A DNA stretch of 36,939 bases. Source: Lysobacterales bacterium (GTDB lineage Bacteria > Pseudomonadota > Gammaproteobacteria > Xanthomonadales > SZUA-5). Position 1 is the stretch's first letter. Every line of letters starts with the position of its first letter. The notes under the pieces were generated by a model. It searched no databases and was not told the origin of the DNA. It saw nothing but the letters and a program-made list of their open reading frames with translations. Position numbers and translations under genes: made by a program. The stretch covers positions 1 to 36,939 of the forward strand of contig JALHMH010000044.1 of the NCBI GenBank assembly GCA_022844165.1. The letters are read 5' to 3'. This document shows, piece after piece, positions 15,952-25,447 of this stretch.

Positions 15952-16599
15952 ATGGAACTGCATGCGCGCGATGGCGTCAGAATCGGTGCTTATGCCCGCG
16001 GGGCAGGGTCGATCGGTTTGGTGGTTGTGCAAGAGATATTCGGCGTGACTGCACATATCCGTCGTGTGGTGGACGATTTTGCTCAGTGCGGATTCGCTGC
16101 GGTTGCGCCACAATTTTTCGACCGCGTTCGCAGCGGTGTGGAGCTCGATACGGATGCGGCGGGCGTCGCCCAGGGCCGTGATCTGGTCGCAACGCTCGGG
16201 ATGGACGCGCCATTGCGCGATGTCGAGGCCGCAGCGGCTGCGCTGCGCTGTCGCGGTGCTCGGCGCATCGCGGTTGTGGGTTACTGCTGGGGCGGCAGCC
16301 TCGCGTTTCTTGCTGCGACCCGCGTTGGCTTGTGCGCGGTCAGCTATTACGGTCGCCTTGTCAGTCAGTATCTGCACGAAGCGCCCCAAGCGCCGCTGTT
16401 GTTCCACTTCGGTGCGCGCGATGAGACGATCCCGGCCGCAGTCATTGATGCGATCGCCGCCCGCTACCCGAACGTGCCGCTGCATCGATACGATGCCGGC
16501 CATGCGTTCAATCGCCTTGGCGATGCGCATGGCGAGCCTCAGAGCGCGGCACTTGCGTTACAGCGAACGATCGAATTTGTGGAAAGCAGCGCCCGATGA
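15952..16599 (+). CDS. Dienelactone hydrolase family protein
   Basis: A cytosolic alpha/beta hydrolase of 215 residues. The nucleophile elbow GYCWGG places the catalytic Cys at 112, with Asp157 in GARDETIP and His184 in DAGHAFN completing the triad. Glu28 in VVVQEIFGV is the conserved acidic residue that activates the Cys in dienelactone hydrolases. Length is a little below the usual 230-240. The substrate may be a lactone or ester; many members are not involved in aromatic degradation and no such genes are nearby. It starts three bases after the kinase stop, and its own stop overlaps the HIT gene start (ATGA). Confidence 0.9.
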   Translation: MELHARDGVRIGAYARGAGSIGLVVVQEIFGVTAHIRRVVDDFAQCGFAAVAPQFFDRVRSGVELDTDAAGVAQGRDLVATLGMDAPLRDVEAAAAALRCRGARRIAVVGYCWGGSLAFLAATRVGLCAVSYYGRLVSQYLHEAPQAPLLFHFGARDETIPAAVIDAIAARYPNVPLHRYDAGHAFNRLGDAHGEPQSAALALQRTIEFVESSAR

Positions 16600-17012
16600 G
16601 CAAGATATTGATCGACTCGCGTTTGGTTTCGGGCAGCGCCGCATTGGCCGAGATGAGTGGGATCCAGGTGCGCGGCAAATTTACCGCACCGTGGCCATGG
16701 TTGGTGTTGATTCCGATGAAACCAGGTTGCGTCGAGATCTTCGATTTGTCGGACGCTGAACAATCTGAGCTCGGGCGCCTGACGGTGGCTCTGGCCAGGG
16801 CGCTGAAAGCGCAAACGCGTTGCGACAAGATCAACATTGCCAGCCTGGGTAATGTTGTGCCGCAATTGCATGTGCACATCGTGGCCCGGTTCGTGGGCGA
16901 TCCAGGTTGGCCCGGCCCGAACTTCAGTGTCGATGCTCCAAGATTGAGCGAGACCGAGGCGGAGCGACGGCTCAATGAACTGCAGCGAGTCGTGGCAGCA
17001 TTGCCGCAGTGA
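16596..17012 (+). CDS. HIT-domain protein
   Basis: A 138-residue histidine-triad protein expected to act on a nucleotide phosphoester or phosphoramidate. The motif reads QLHVHIVARF (residues 90-99): the HxHxHxx triad with its first His replaced by Gln, a form found in a recognised proteobacterial HIT subgroup. The N-terminal strand KFTAPWPWLVLIPMKPGCVEI and the helix LSDAEQSELGRLTVALARAL match that subgroup. It is the last gene of the kinase-hydrolase unit, followed by 62 bases before the histidine kinase. Confidence 0.88.
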   Translation: MSKILIDSRLVSGSAALAEMSGIQVRGKFTAPWPWLVLIPMKPGCVEIFDLSDAEQSELGRLTVALARALKAQTRCDKINIASLGNVVPQLHVHIVARFVGDPGWPGPNFSVDAPRLSETEAERRLNELQRVVAALPQ

Positions 17013-17074
17013 CCTTTGCCGTGTTAGCCAATCGGGTTGTGATCGGCTAGGCTTCGGGCGATCGAACTGGGGCG

Positions 17075-19072
17075 ATGCGAAAGATGATCCATCGGGCGCT
17101 ATGGCACGTGGCGGTGGCGATGATGTTGATTGTCGCCGTCGCACGCGCCGAGCCTCGTGGTTTCCATGCCATGGATGCCCAGGATTCGGCAGCGCACGGC
17201 GCTACGCGTTGCGGCCAATCTGGACCGAGCGAGCATGCGATCGATTCTGTGGTTTCTGCGAACGCATTGGCGCCACAGCCGCCGCCTTACTGGAGTGCCC
17301 CGGCGCGCGCGGGCTACGCGATTGTTGCCATCGCTCTGTTCGCACTTGCCGTTTGGCGGACGGGTGCGCGCCGACGCAAGCAGGCGCAGACCGATCAGGC
17401 TCTTTTGCAAAGCGAAGCGCTGCTCAATCAGGCGCTATGGGGCAGTGGCAGCGAACTGTGGGATGTCGACTTGTCGACACCCGAAGGTCGCATGCGGCGA
17501 CGTAATCGTCTCGACCACTTGAAGGTGACTCGGAAGGCGGAATGCGACTCTCTGGCTCATTACGCGCCATTTGTGCATGAGGAAGACCGGGCCGGATTCA
17601 ATCGCGCGCTAAAGGCTGCGATTCGCGGCGACGTCGATCTGGTGGAAGTGCAGTACCGCTCGCAAGATAATAATGGCCAGTGGCGCTGGCTGTTTTCGCG
17701 TGGTCGGGTGTTTTCGCGAAACGCAGATGGACGAGCGCTTCGGCTGGTCGGTACGACGCTCGATATCACCGAGATTCGTGCCAAGGACGAAGCACTGAGG
17801 CTGTCCGAGGAACGCTTGAAGTTGGCGATCTGGGGCAGCGGCGATGAGCTCTGGGACATCGACTTTCCGACCGGTTCGCTGCGCCGCGAAAATGCTCTGC
17901 AGAGCACGTTGATCGCCGGCGAGGCTGTCTTCCCGAGGCTGATCGATTATCTGTCCTATGTTCACCCGGATGACCGCGAAGGCTTGACCCGGGCATTCGG
18001 TGACCACGTCAAGGGTGCAGCCGGGCACTTCGAGTTCAGCTACCGCACGCGAGGGAAACGAGAAAACTGGGTTTGGATCCTCGGCAAAGGCAGTGTCGTT
18101 GCGCGCGACCATTGGGGAATGGCACTGCGTATGGTTGGTACCAATCGCGATGTCACCGAGCTGAAGCGAGCGGAAGACGAACTGCGATCGCTCAACGACG
18201 AATTGGAAATCCGCGTTGCGCGGCGTACCGAAGCATTGGAAAAATCCAACCGGGAATACAAGCGCACGCTGGACGAGCTGACTCGAACACAGCGGCAGTT
18301 GGTTGAATCGGAGAAACTCGCGGCCTTGGGTGGCCTGGTGGCTGGTGTCGCGCATGAGATCAATACGCCGCTTGGCGTTGGCGTGACCGCCGCCTCCCAT
18401 TTGCAAGCTGAAGCGCAGGCGCTGAGTAAACGACTCGGCGAAGGTCAGCTGGGACGCGCTGAGCTGGTGAGGTTCATTGACCAGGCATTACAAGGCGCCG
18501 ATCTGGTGCTGCGCAACCTGGATCGCGCCAGTCAGCTGGTTCGCAGCTTTAAGCAAGTCGCGGTGGATCAGTCCAGCGAGCAGCGACGTGAATTCCATCT
18601 GCGCGCTTACCTGGACGAAATCCTGCAGTCGCTGCATCCTAGAATTCGCAAGACCGATGTCACCGTCGATGTCCAATGTGCCGACAGCCTGATTCTCGAT
18701 ACGTATCCGGGCGCGATTTATCAGATTATCGTCAATCTCGTCATCAATTCGCTCACGCACGGATTCGAGGGTCGCACCGGAAACAGCATTCGGATTGGCG
18801 CGCAGCTCGAACAACAGTGCGTGCTCATCGACTATTTCGACAATGGCAAGGGTATGGCCGAGGCAATCAAGCGCCGCGTGTTTGAGCCGTTTTTTACGAC
18901 TAAGCGCGGCAGTGGTGGCAGCGGCTTAGGCATGCACATCGTCTACAACCTCACCACGCAGCTGCTCGGCGGCGAAGTCAGTTGCGACTCCCGTGAAGGG
19001 CACGGCGTGCACTTTCAATTGCGGATTCCGCAAGTGGCGCCGTTGGAGTCATTGAGCGATGCGTTGGCTTAA
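17075..19072 (+). CDS. PAS-domain sensor histidine kinase lacking a periplasmic sensor
   Basis: A 665-residue membrane kinase. The signal peptide (VAVAMMLIVAVARA, about 11-24) is followed by only about 50 extracytoplasmic residues, then PPPYWSAPARAGYAIVAI leading into the membrane helix (about 79-95). Two PAS domains (about 118-235 and 248-362, each starting LWGSGxELWDxD) feed a coiled coil and the H-box VAGVAHEINTPLG with His427. The ATPase domain shows NLVINSLTHGF (N-box), DNGKGM (G1), FEPFFTTKRG and GSGLGMH (G2). There is no receiver. The kinase half is nearly a copy of the next gene, and the PPPYW-TM join matches the end of that gene's Y_Y_Y domain, so this looks like a version that lost its propeller. 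Its stop lies 14 bases inside the next gene. Confidence 0.92.
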   Translation: MRKMIHRALWHVAVAMMLIVAVARAEPRGFHAMDAQDSAAHGATRCGQSGPSEHAIDSVVSANALAPQPPPYWSAPARAGYAIVAIALFALAVWRTGARRRKQAQTDQALLQSEALLNQALWGSGSELWDVDLSTPEGRMRRRNRLDHLKVTRKAECDSLAHYAPFVHEEDRAGFNRALKAAIRGDVDLVEVQYRSQDNNGQWRWLFSRGRVFSRNADGRALRLVGTTLDITEIRAKDEALRLSEERLKLAIWGSGDELWDIDFPTGSLRRENALQSTLIAGEAVFPRLIDYLSYVHPDDREGLTRAFGDHVKGAAGHFEFSYRTRGKRENWVWILGKGSVVARDHWGMALRMVGTNRDVTELKRAEDELRSLNDELEIRVARRTEALEKSNREYKRTLDELTRTQRQLVESEKLAALGGLVAGVAHEINTPLGVGVTAASHLQAEAQALSKRLGEGQLGRAELVRFIDQALQGADLVLRNLDRASQLVRSFKQVAVDQSSEQRREFHLRAYLDEILQSLHPRIRKTDVTVDVQCADSLILDTYPGAIYQIIVNLVINSLTHGFEGRTGNSIRIGAQLEQQCVLIDYFDNGKGMAEAIKRRVFEPFFTTKRGSGGSGLGMHIVYNLTTQLLGGEVSCDSREGHGVHFQLRIPQVAPLESLSDALA

Positions 19073-22000
19073 GCGCCTGAGTATCTGGGTGCTGTTGTGC
19101 CTTGCCGCGCAGCTCACCGCTGCGCCCTCGATCGATGCGGTGCGCTTTCGCAATTTCGGGTTGTCCAGCGGACTGTCGCAAGTGACGGTAAGGGCCATCG
19201 CTGAGGATGCACGCGGCTTCGTCTGGCTCGGTACACAGGATGGATTGAATCGCTTCGATGGGTACGATTTTATCGCCTTCCACCGCGACCGCAGCGATCC
19301 TGGCAGCATTGGCGACAGCCATATGACGGCGCTGTCGCTCGCCGCCAATGGCGATATGTGGATCGGTACGTTGGCAGGTGGTTTGACTCGCCTGACACCA
19401 TCGACTCGACAATTCCTGGCGTTCCGCCATGGCGCGGGATCGAGCAATCTGGCGAGCGACAACATCACGGCGCTGCGGCATCTGCGCGATGGTTCTTTAT
19501 TGGTTGGTACCGGCGCAGGCATTGTCCAGCGGCTCGCACCGGGGAGCAGCGTATTCGAAACGCTCTGGGCCTCGGAAGTCGAACTTGGGGTGATCCGCAG
19601 CATCGTCGAGGACGACGAAGCGGTATGGCTGGCCGGCAGCAACGGTCTTTGGCATTGGCAGGACGGCCAGCTGCCAGTTCGTTTTGGTGCGGAACTCGCG
19701 GCCTTGGACGACATCCAGGCACTGAGCGTCGACCGAATGGGTGGCGTTTTTGTCGGCAGCACACGACAAGGACTGCTCCAGGTGTCCACAGCGGGCAACA
19801 TCATCGAGCACTTTCGATCAGGCAGCGATGGCGGTTTGCCGGACGATCAGGTGCGTGCGCTGCTGACGACGCGCAACGGTCAGCTTTGGGTAGGCACGAT
19901 GACCGGCCTGGCTGTGTTGAATCCGGATAACCGCCGGTTTTTGACCTGGCGCCACGATGTGAGCGACACCGGCAGCCCGGCAGGAAATCGCATCGCGACG
20001 ATCCACGAATCGCGCGATGGCCTTATTTTGGTCGGCACCTGGACTGGAGGACTATCGATTCACGATCCTGCCACACAAGTCGTGCGTCTCATTCGGGCGC
20101 ATGGCCGCGACAATACGAGTCTGCCGGGCAACCCGGTCCGGACCGTGTCGATCGACGCCAACGGCAGCCTGTGGATGGGCGTACTTGAAGGCGGTGGATT
20201 GGTCAATTACGATCCGGTGACCGGTGTCCGACAACGCTTCGTTCACGATCCGGGTGATCCGCAAAGTTTGGCCAGCAATGCCGTCCAGGCGATCGCTCAT
20301 TCGAACGACGGCGCAGTTTGGGTGGGAACGCAGGGAGGGGGTTTGTCGCGCCTGCGCGATGGCAAGTTCGAGCATTTTCGCCGCGAACCGTCGGACGCTT
20401 CGAGCATTCCAGACGATGCTATTCAGTGTCTTTTTTTAGATCGGAGCAATACGCTTTGGGTTGGCACCGAGAACGGCGGACTGGCCCGTTGGCGCGGCGA
20501 AGGTCTGGGGTTCGAGCGATTTCAGCATCAGCCAGATCGCGCCGATAGTCTCCCAGGCAATAGCATTTATTTCATCACAGAAACTCGCAGTGGAGAGTTT
20601 TTCCTCGGTACATTCGGCGCCGGTCTGGTGCGCATGGACCGTGCTGCAGGAACATTCGAGCAATGGCGGGAGATTCCTGGCGATCTTTCGTCGATCAGCC
20701 ACAATTCGATTACGATGATCCACGAAGCACGCGATGGAACGCTGTGGATCGGCACCCAGGGTGGCGGCTTGAACCGCGCGACGCGTGCCGGCCCAGAGCT
20801 GCTTTTTGAGTCGATTGGTAAACGCCAGGGCCTCGGCGCAGACGCCATCGGCACAGTGATTGAAGATCGAAGCGGCTTGATTTGGATCGGTACCACGGTT
20901 GGCGTCAATGCCTACGATCCGCAGAACAGGCTCGTCCGCACTTTCAGTGCCAGCGCCGGGATGGATCGATCCGGATACTTCATCGGAAGCGTGGTGGAGG
21001 AGCCAGGCGGCGCGATCTATTTCGGCGGGCTCAGAGGTGCGCTGGTTTTTGATCCTGAACGGCTGCCGCAGCGCCCCGCGGCACCGCGCGTGACGTTGAC
21101 GGAACTTAAGCTCAACAACGGTCCTGCGCGTCTAGCGCCCGGCGATGACACGGCGCCGCTGCAGCTGGACATCGCTGACACTCAGGCGCTGACGCTTCCG
21201 CACACCATCTCCAGCCTGACGATTGGTTTCTCTGCGTTGGACATGGCCAACCCAGAGGGCATTCGATATCGCTACCGTTTGGACGGGTTCGATTCGACCT
21301 GGATCGCCGATGCGGGGCGCAGCGCCACCTACACCAACCTGCCAGTTGGGAAGTACACGTTCAATGTGATGGCCATCGGCGACGAAAGCGACTTTCTGGG
21401 ACCGATTCGTCGCCTTGATATCACATTGCTGCCGCCCTGGTGGCGGTTGCCAACGATGCTCATCATCTACGCATTGATGCTGCTCACCGCGGCTTTGCTG
21501 GTGTGGCGTCGTGCCCACGCGCGTTGGGAGCGAGATCACGTTGCAGCCGAAGCGGTCGCGCGCAGCGAGCAGCGTCTGAAACTCGCGCTCTGGGCTTCAC
21601 GCGATGAAATGTGGGATATCGATCTTCGCAGCGGAACCATGGAGCGAGAAAATACGCTTGCGGTTCTGGGTACCCGCACAAAGGTCTCTTATCCCACGCA
21701 AGAGAGCTTTCTCGAATATGTGCATGAAGCCGATCGCGCCAATGTGCTGCGGAATTTCGAAGGGCATGTGTCCGGCGAGACGGAGTTCTACGAGAGCACG
21801 TTCCGATACCGCAGCACGGAGAACGAGTGGCGTTGGATTCTGTCGCGCGGTTTTGCGGTCGAGCGCGATGCGTCCGGTAAGGCGCTGCGCCTCGTCGGCA
21901 CCAGTCGCGATGTGACCGAGAGCGCCGAAGCCGCCGAGGCGCTAAGACGTTTGAACGACGAGTTGGAGGCGCGCGTTCAAGATCGTACTGCGGCCTTGTC

Positions 22001-22805
22001 TGCGTCCAACCTCGAACTCCAGGAATCGCTCGAAGAGATCCACTTCATGCAGCGCCAGTTGGTCGAGTCGGAGAAAATGGCAGCGCTGGGTAATCTGGTT
22101 GCCGGGATCGCGCACGAGATCAATACGCCGATCGGCATTGGCATCACGGCCGCGTCCCACCTGGAAGACGAAACCTCGAGATTGATGCAATTGATGAACA
22201 GCGGGAAACTATCGAAATCTGCACTCGACGCATTCCAGACAGATGCCATCAGCAGCGTGCAGTTGATTCTGAGCAATCTGCGGCGAGCTGGACAACTGGT
22301 TCGCAGTTTCAAACAGGTTGCCGTTGACCAAAGTACTGAAGAGGCGCGGGAAATCGCGGTGAAGCGATACCTGGAAGAAGTCCTGCTCTCGCTTGGGCCG
22401 GCGCTGAAAAAGACCCGGCACCAGGTGCAGTTGCGGTGCCCGGATGATCTGGTCATCTTCACTTACCCTGGTGCCCTGTCACAGATTGTCGTGAATCTGG
22501 TCATGAATTCGCTGATTCATGGATTCGACAGTGTCGAAAACGGTGAGATCCGAATCGAAGCCAATCAGTACGGTGATGAGTGGCTGCTGCTGTATCGCGA
22601 TAACGGTGTGGGCATGTCCGATGTCGTCCGGCAGCGTGTATTCGATCCTTTCTTCACCACCAAGCGTGGTCAGGGCGGGACCGGCTTGGGTCTGCATGTG
22701 GTCTTCAACCTGATCACGCAATTGTTGCGCGGCAGCGTCGACTGTCGCAGTGCGCCGGGCGCTGGCGTCGAGTTCCAGATTGTGTTGCCGCTTCGAGTTC
22801 GGTGA
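19059..22805 (+). CDS. Two-component propeller sensor histidine kinase
   Basis: A 1248-residue membrane sensor kinase. After a signal peptide (about 1-22) come fourteen regulator-propeller blades, each with a (L/I/V)W(V/I)GTxxGGL-type strand, for example WLGTQDGLNRF, LWVGTMTGLAVLN, VWVGTQGGGLSRL and IWIGTTVGVNAYD. That fits two seven-bladed propellers. A Y_Y_Y domain follows (RYRYRLDGFDSTW...LPPWW), then a membrane helix (about 797-817). Inside are one PAS domain (about 835-955, LALWASRDEMWDIDL), a coiled coil, the H-box with His1019 (HEINTPIG), the N-box NLVMNSLIHGF, DNGVGM and GTGLGLH. No receiver or DNA-binding domain is fused, unlike many propeller kinases. Start overlaps the upstream kinase by 14 bases. 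The sensed ligand is unknown; in Bacteroidetes such propellers often sense glycans. Confidence 0.93.
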   Translation: MRWLKRLSIWVLLCLAAQLTAAPSIDAVRFRNFGLSSGLSQVTVRAIAEDARGFVWLGTQDGLNRFDGYDFIAFHRDRSDPGSIGDSHMTALSLAANGDMWIGTLAGGLTRLTPSTRQFLAFRHGAGSSNLASDNITALRHLRDGSLLVGTGAGIVQRLAPGSSVFETLWASEVELGVIRSIVEDDEAVWLAGSNGLWHWQDGQLPVRFGAELAALDDIQALSVDRMGGVFVGSTRQGLLQVSTAGNIIEHFRSGSDGGLPDDQVRALLTTRNGQLWVGTMTGLAVLNPDNRRFLTWRHDVSDTGSPAGNRIATIHESRDGLILVGTWTGGLSIHDPATQVVRLIRAHGRDNTSLPGNPVRTVSIDANGSLWMGVLEGGGLVNYDPVTGVRQRFVHDPGDPQSLASNAVQAIAHSNDGAVWVGTQGGGLSRLRDGKFEHFRREPSDASSIPDDAIQCLFLDRSNTLWVGTENGGLARWRGEGLGFERFQHQPDRADSLPGNSIYFITETRSGEFFLGTFGAGLVRMDRAAGTFEQWREIPGDLSSISHNSITMIHEARDGTLWIGTQGGGLNRATRAGPELLFESIGKRQGLGADAIGTVIEDRSGLIWIGTTVGVNAYDPQNRLVRTFSASAGMDRSGYFIGSVVEEPGGAIYFGGLRGALVFDPERLPQRPAAPRVTLTELKLNNGPARLAPGDDTAPLQLDIADTQALTLPHTISSLTIGFSALDMANPEGIRYRYRLDGFDSTWIADAGRSATYTNLPVGKYTFNVMAIGDESDFLGPIRRLDITLLPPWWRLPTMLIIYALMLLTAALLVWRRAHARWERDHVAAEAVARSEQRLKLALWASRDEMWDIDLRSGTMERENTLAVLGTRTKVSYPTQESFLEYVHEADRANVLRNFEGHVSGETEFYESTFRYRSTENEWRWILSRGFAVERDASGKALRLVGTSRDVTESAEAAEALRRLNDELEARVQDRTAALSASNLELQESLEEIHFMQRQLVESEKMAALGNLVAGIAHEINTPIGIGITAASHLEDETSRLMQLMNSGKLSKSALDAFQTDAISSVQLILSNLRRAGQLVRSFKQVAVDQSTEEAREIAVKRYLEEVLLSLGPALKKTRHQVQLRCPDDLVIFTYPGALSQIVVNLVMNSLIHGFDSVENGEIRIEANQYGDEWLLLYRDNGVGMSDVVRQRVFDPFFTTKRGQGGTGLGLHVVFNLITQLLRGSVDCRSAPGAGVEFQIVLPLRVR

Positions 22806-23109
22806 ACAACGCATTTCCCGCGCGTTTCTCAGGTCGCGAGACCGGCTTTCTCATAAGCTCACGCTCGCTGTCAGGATCTGATCGCGCATGATCCAGCGAC
22901 AGGCTCGGCGAACTTCCGCTAAATCGATGCCAGCAGCAAACGAGCCGCGTATCGACAATTCGGTTCCGTTCTCTTGTCCTTGCTTCAACACGTCCTGCAT
23001 ACGTTACCCTCAATTCGCTACAGCCCTTTAACTTCTACCGAACAAGTCCCTAAGACCTCATTAAGGAGCACGGCGCAAGCTGTCGGCCCGAGTTGCTCAG
23101 GCCGCGCCC
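22806..23109. other. Intergenic region upstream of the sulfatase-fold membrane enzyme
   Basis: No gene is visible in these 304 bases. GGTC-GCGA-GACC near the start is a short hairpin without a following T tract. The region probably contains the promoter for the gene at 23110, but I cannot assign -35 and -10 boxes with confidence. AAGGAG at 23063-23068 is a good ribosome site that sits far from the nearest in-frame ATG. Confidence 0.5.
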
Positions 23110-25197
23110 ATGCAGGTCTCATCTTCGACAGCCGTGGTCGCTGCGCCGGTGCGCGTCCAGGCGCGCCGCGCGTGGCTGACATGGGCCGGTCCGTTCCAAC
23201 CGCTGCTACGCTGCGTGCTGCTCGGAGTGGGGCTGCTGACGTTGTCCAGGTTGGCTCTCGCGGTCTGGCAATGGCCGCGCGTGGAAGCCACCGGGATCTG
23301 GCCCGAGGTGCTACTGCAGGGTTTGCGGGTGGATCTCATTATGTTGGGTTGGATCATGGCTTTGCCGGTGCTGCTGCTGCCCCTGCTGGTGCACCCTGGC
23401 GGCGCGCGCGCATGGTCCTGGCTGGTGCGGATCGTGTGTGTGGGCGGCCTTGGCTTCTTGTGCTTCATGGAAATGGCCACGCCAGCCTATCTGCAGCAGT
23501 TCGATGCGCGCCCTGATCGCCTGTTTATCGAGTATCTGGTGCACCCGCGCGAGGTGCTTGCGATGCTTTGGCAAGGCTACAGGCCACTGCTGCTGCTCAG
23601 TGCCGTTGTGATGATGCTGGCCAGCTGGGGATTGTGGCGATGGTTCCGGCCGGCGGCCACGGCCATGCAGCCTGGTTGGTCACGGCGTTGGATCTGGCTG
23701 GGCTGGCCGCTGGCATTGCTCAGTGTGTTTGCCGCCATTCGCTCCACCACTGACCATCGCCCGGCCAATCCGGCGATGTTTGCGCTGACGTCCGACCAGT
23801 TGGTCAACGACTTGATCCTCAACTCGGGCTGGTCCCTGCTGCAGGCGGCATACGCCATGCGCCACGAAGCCGATGTCAGTGCGTACTACGGCCACATGGA
23901 CCCGCAGCTGGCACTGGACATCGTGCGCCGCGGCATGCAGCCCTCCAGCGGGAGTCCAGATCCCGAACCGCTGGTCTGGACAGATCCGGAACGGCCCACC
24001 CTGCACCTGCAAACACCCACACGCCTCAGAGCCCGGCCGCTGAACCTGGTCATTCTGCTGCAGGAGAGCATCGGGGCGACGTTTGTCGAATCCCTGGGGG
24101 GCATGGCCGCCACGCCCGAGCTGGAACAGTTGCGGCAGAAAGGCTGGTGGTTCGAACGCCTTTATGCCACCGGCACTCGCTCGGCGCGCGGAATCGAGGC
24201 CGTGGTGGCGGGTTTCATGCCCACTCCGGCCCGTGCCGTGCTTAAGCTGAGTCTGGCGCAGAGCGGTTTTTTCACTATCGGCAGCCTCCTCAAGCGGCAC
24301 GGCTACCACACGGAGTTCATCTATGGTGGGGAGGCCCATTTCGACCAGATGCGCGGTTTCCTGACTGGCAATGGCTTCGATCATGTGGTGGATCGCGCAG
24401 ATTTCACTGAGCCGGCGTTCATCGGCAGTTGGGGCGTGAGCGACGGCGATCTGTTCGCGATGACTCATGCCCGCCTTCAGGCCCTGTATGACCAGGGCCA
24501 ACCGTTTCTGGTGTTTGCGTTCACCTCGAGCAACCACGAGCCCTTCGAATACCCCGAGGGCGTGATCCTCCCGGTTGGCCCCCCGCGCAGCGTGGACAAT
24601 GCCGTGCGCTATGCGGATCGGGTCATGGGCGATTTCTTTCGGCAGGCCGAGCAGAGCGCGTACTGGGCCGACACCGTGTTCCTGGTGGTGGCCGATCACG
24701 ATGTGCGCGTGTACGGCAACCAGCTTGTGCCCGTGGAGAAGTTCCATATTCCGGCCCTGCTGCTGGGCGCGGACATCATCCCGGCAGTGACCTCCACCAT
24801 CACCAGCCAGATTGATCTGGCGCCCACCCTGCTGTCGGTGCTGGGCATTGCAGCCGAGCACCCGATGGTGGGGCGCGATCTGACTCGCACGTGGCCCGAT
24901 GGTGGTCGCGCCATGCTGCAGTTCGACGATCTCTATGCGTGGCTGGAGGAGGACGCATTGACCATATTGCGCCCGGAACGCCCACCCGTGGCCGGACACT
25001 TCGATCCGATCAGCCGGCAAGTTACGCTGTGGCCCGATCCACCCACGCAGCAGCGCGTGCAAAGGGCCTTGGCGCACGTCAGTCTGGCGTCCTGGCTGTA
25101 TCGCGAGCAACGCTACGGGCTGCCGCTGCAAGCGTCCGATGCCCAGCCGGCGGTACGCTCGTTAAACTCACCTCGACAACGAACGACGGCAATGTAG
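23110..25197 (+). CDS. LTA synthase/OpgB-like sulfatase-fold membrane protein
   Basis: A 695-residue inner-membrane enzyme of the alkaline phosphatase superfamily, probably moving phosphoglycerol or a similar head group onto a periplasmic glycan or lipid. Membrane helices lie at about 32-52, 66-93, 103-121, 157-178 and 192-210. The large periplasmic domain follows, with metal-ligand Glu319 (LVILLQESIG), the likely nucleophile Thr356 (TGTRSARG), His475 (SSNHEPF) and VVADHD at about 526-531. The end is SQIDLAPTLLSVLGI plus a C-terminal extension. The first ATG is 23110, but the only good ribosome site is 41 bases upstream, so translation may begin at a non-ATG codon such as CTG 23080. It is transcribed alone; an inverted repeat lies after its stop (25222-25260). 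Confidence 0.88.
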   Translation: MQVSSSTAVVAAPVRVQARRAWLTWAGPFQPLLRCVLLGVGLLTLSRLALAVWQWPRVEATGIWPEVLLQGLRVDLIMLGWIMALPVLLLPLLVHPGGARAWSWLVRIVCVGGLGFLCFMEMATPAYLQQFDARPDRLFIEYLVHPREVLAMLWQGYRPLLLLSAVVMMLASWGLWRWFRPAATAMQPGWSRRWIWLGWPLALLSVFAAIRSTTDHRPANPAMFALTSDQLVNDLILNSGWSLLQAAYAMRHEADVSAYYGHMDPQLALDIVRRGMQPSSGSPDPEPLVWTDPERPTLHLQTPTRLRARPLNLVILLQESIGATFVESLGGMAATPELEQLRQKGWWFERLYATGTRSARGIEAVVAGFMPTPARAVLKLSLAQSGFFTIGSLLKRHGYHTEFIYGGEAHFDQMRGFLTGNGFDHVVDRADFTEPAFIGSWGVSDGDLFAMTHARLQALYDQGQPFLVFAFTSSNHEPFEYPEGVILPVGPPRSVDNAVRYADRVMGDFFRQAEQSAYWADTVFLVVADHDVRVYGNQLVPVEKFHIPALLLGADIIPAVTSTITSQIDLAPTLLSVLGIAAEHPMVGRDLTRTWPDGGRAMLQFDDLYAWLEEDALTILRPERPPVAGHFDPISRQVTLWPDPPTQQRVQRALAHVSLASWLYREQRYGLPLQASDAQPAVRSLNSPRQRTTAM

Positions 25198-25447
25198 TGC
25201 GTCGTCGCAGTTGGTGCAACGCTCAAGCTAAGCTGCGCCTGCGTCCGCGGTCCGCTTGAGAGAGGGTTGAGCTAAGCCCACTACGCGCCAGTAACAGCGG
25301 GCACTGAAACCGGGCGGCGAGAGGTGCGTTGATACGGGATCCCGGCCAAAACACTTCGGGCCAGCGCGGATTCATCGCAACTCGACGGGCGGTGGGGAAA
25401 TCGCCGGATGTTATCCTCAGGCGCCATGACTCAACGAGCCACCGGCC

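Noticed and set aside
23680..25131. 483-residue minus-strand open frame
   Set aside because: It mirrors the LTA-synthase-like gene; His/Gln/Arg-rich sequence without domains, created by the codon bias of the true gene.
25222..25260. Inverted repeat CTCAAGC...GCTTGAG after the LTA-synthase-like gene as a terminator
   Set aside because: The loop is 25 bases long and no T tract follows, so it does not meet the pattern of an intrinsic terminator.
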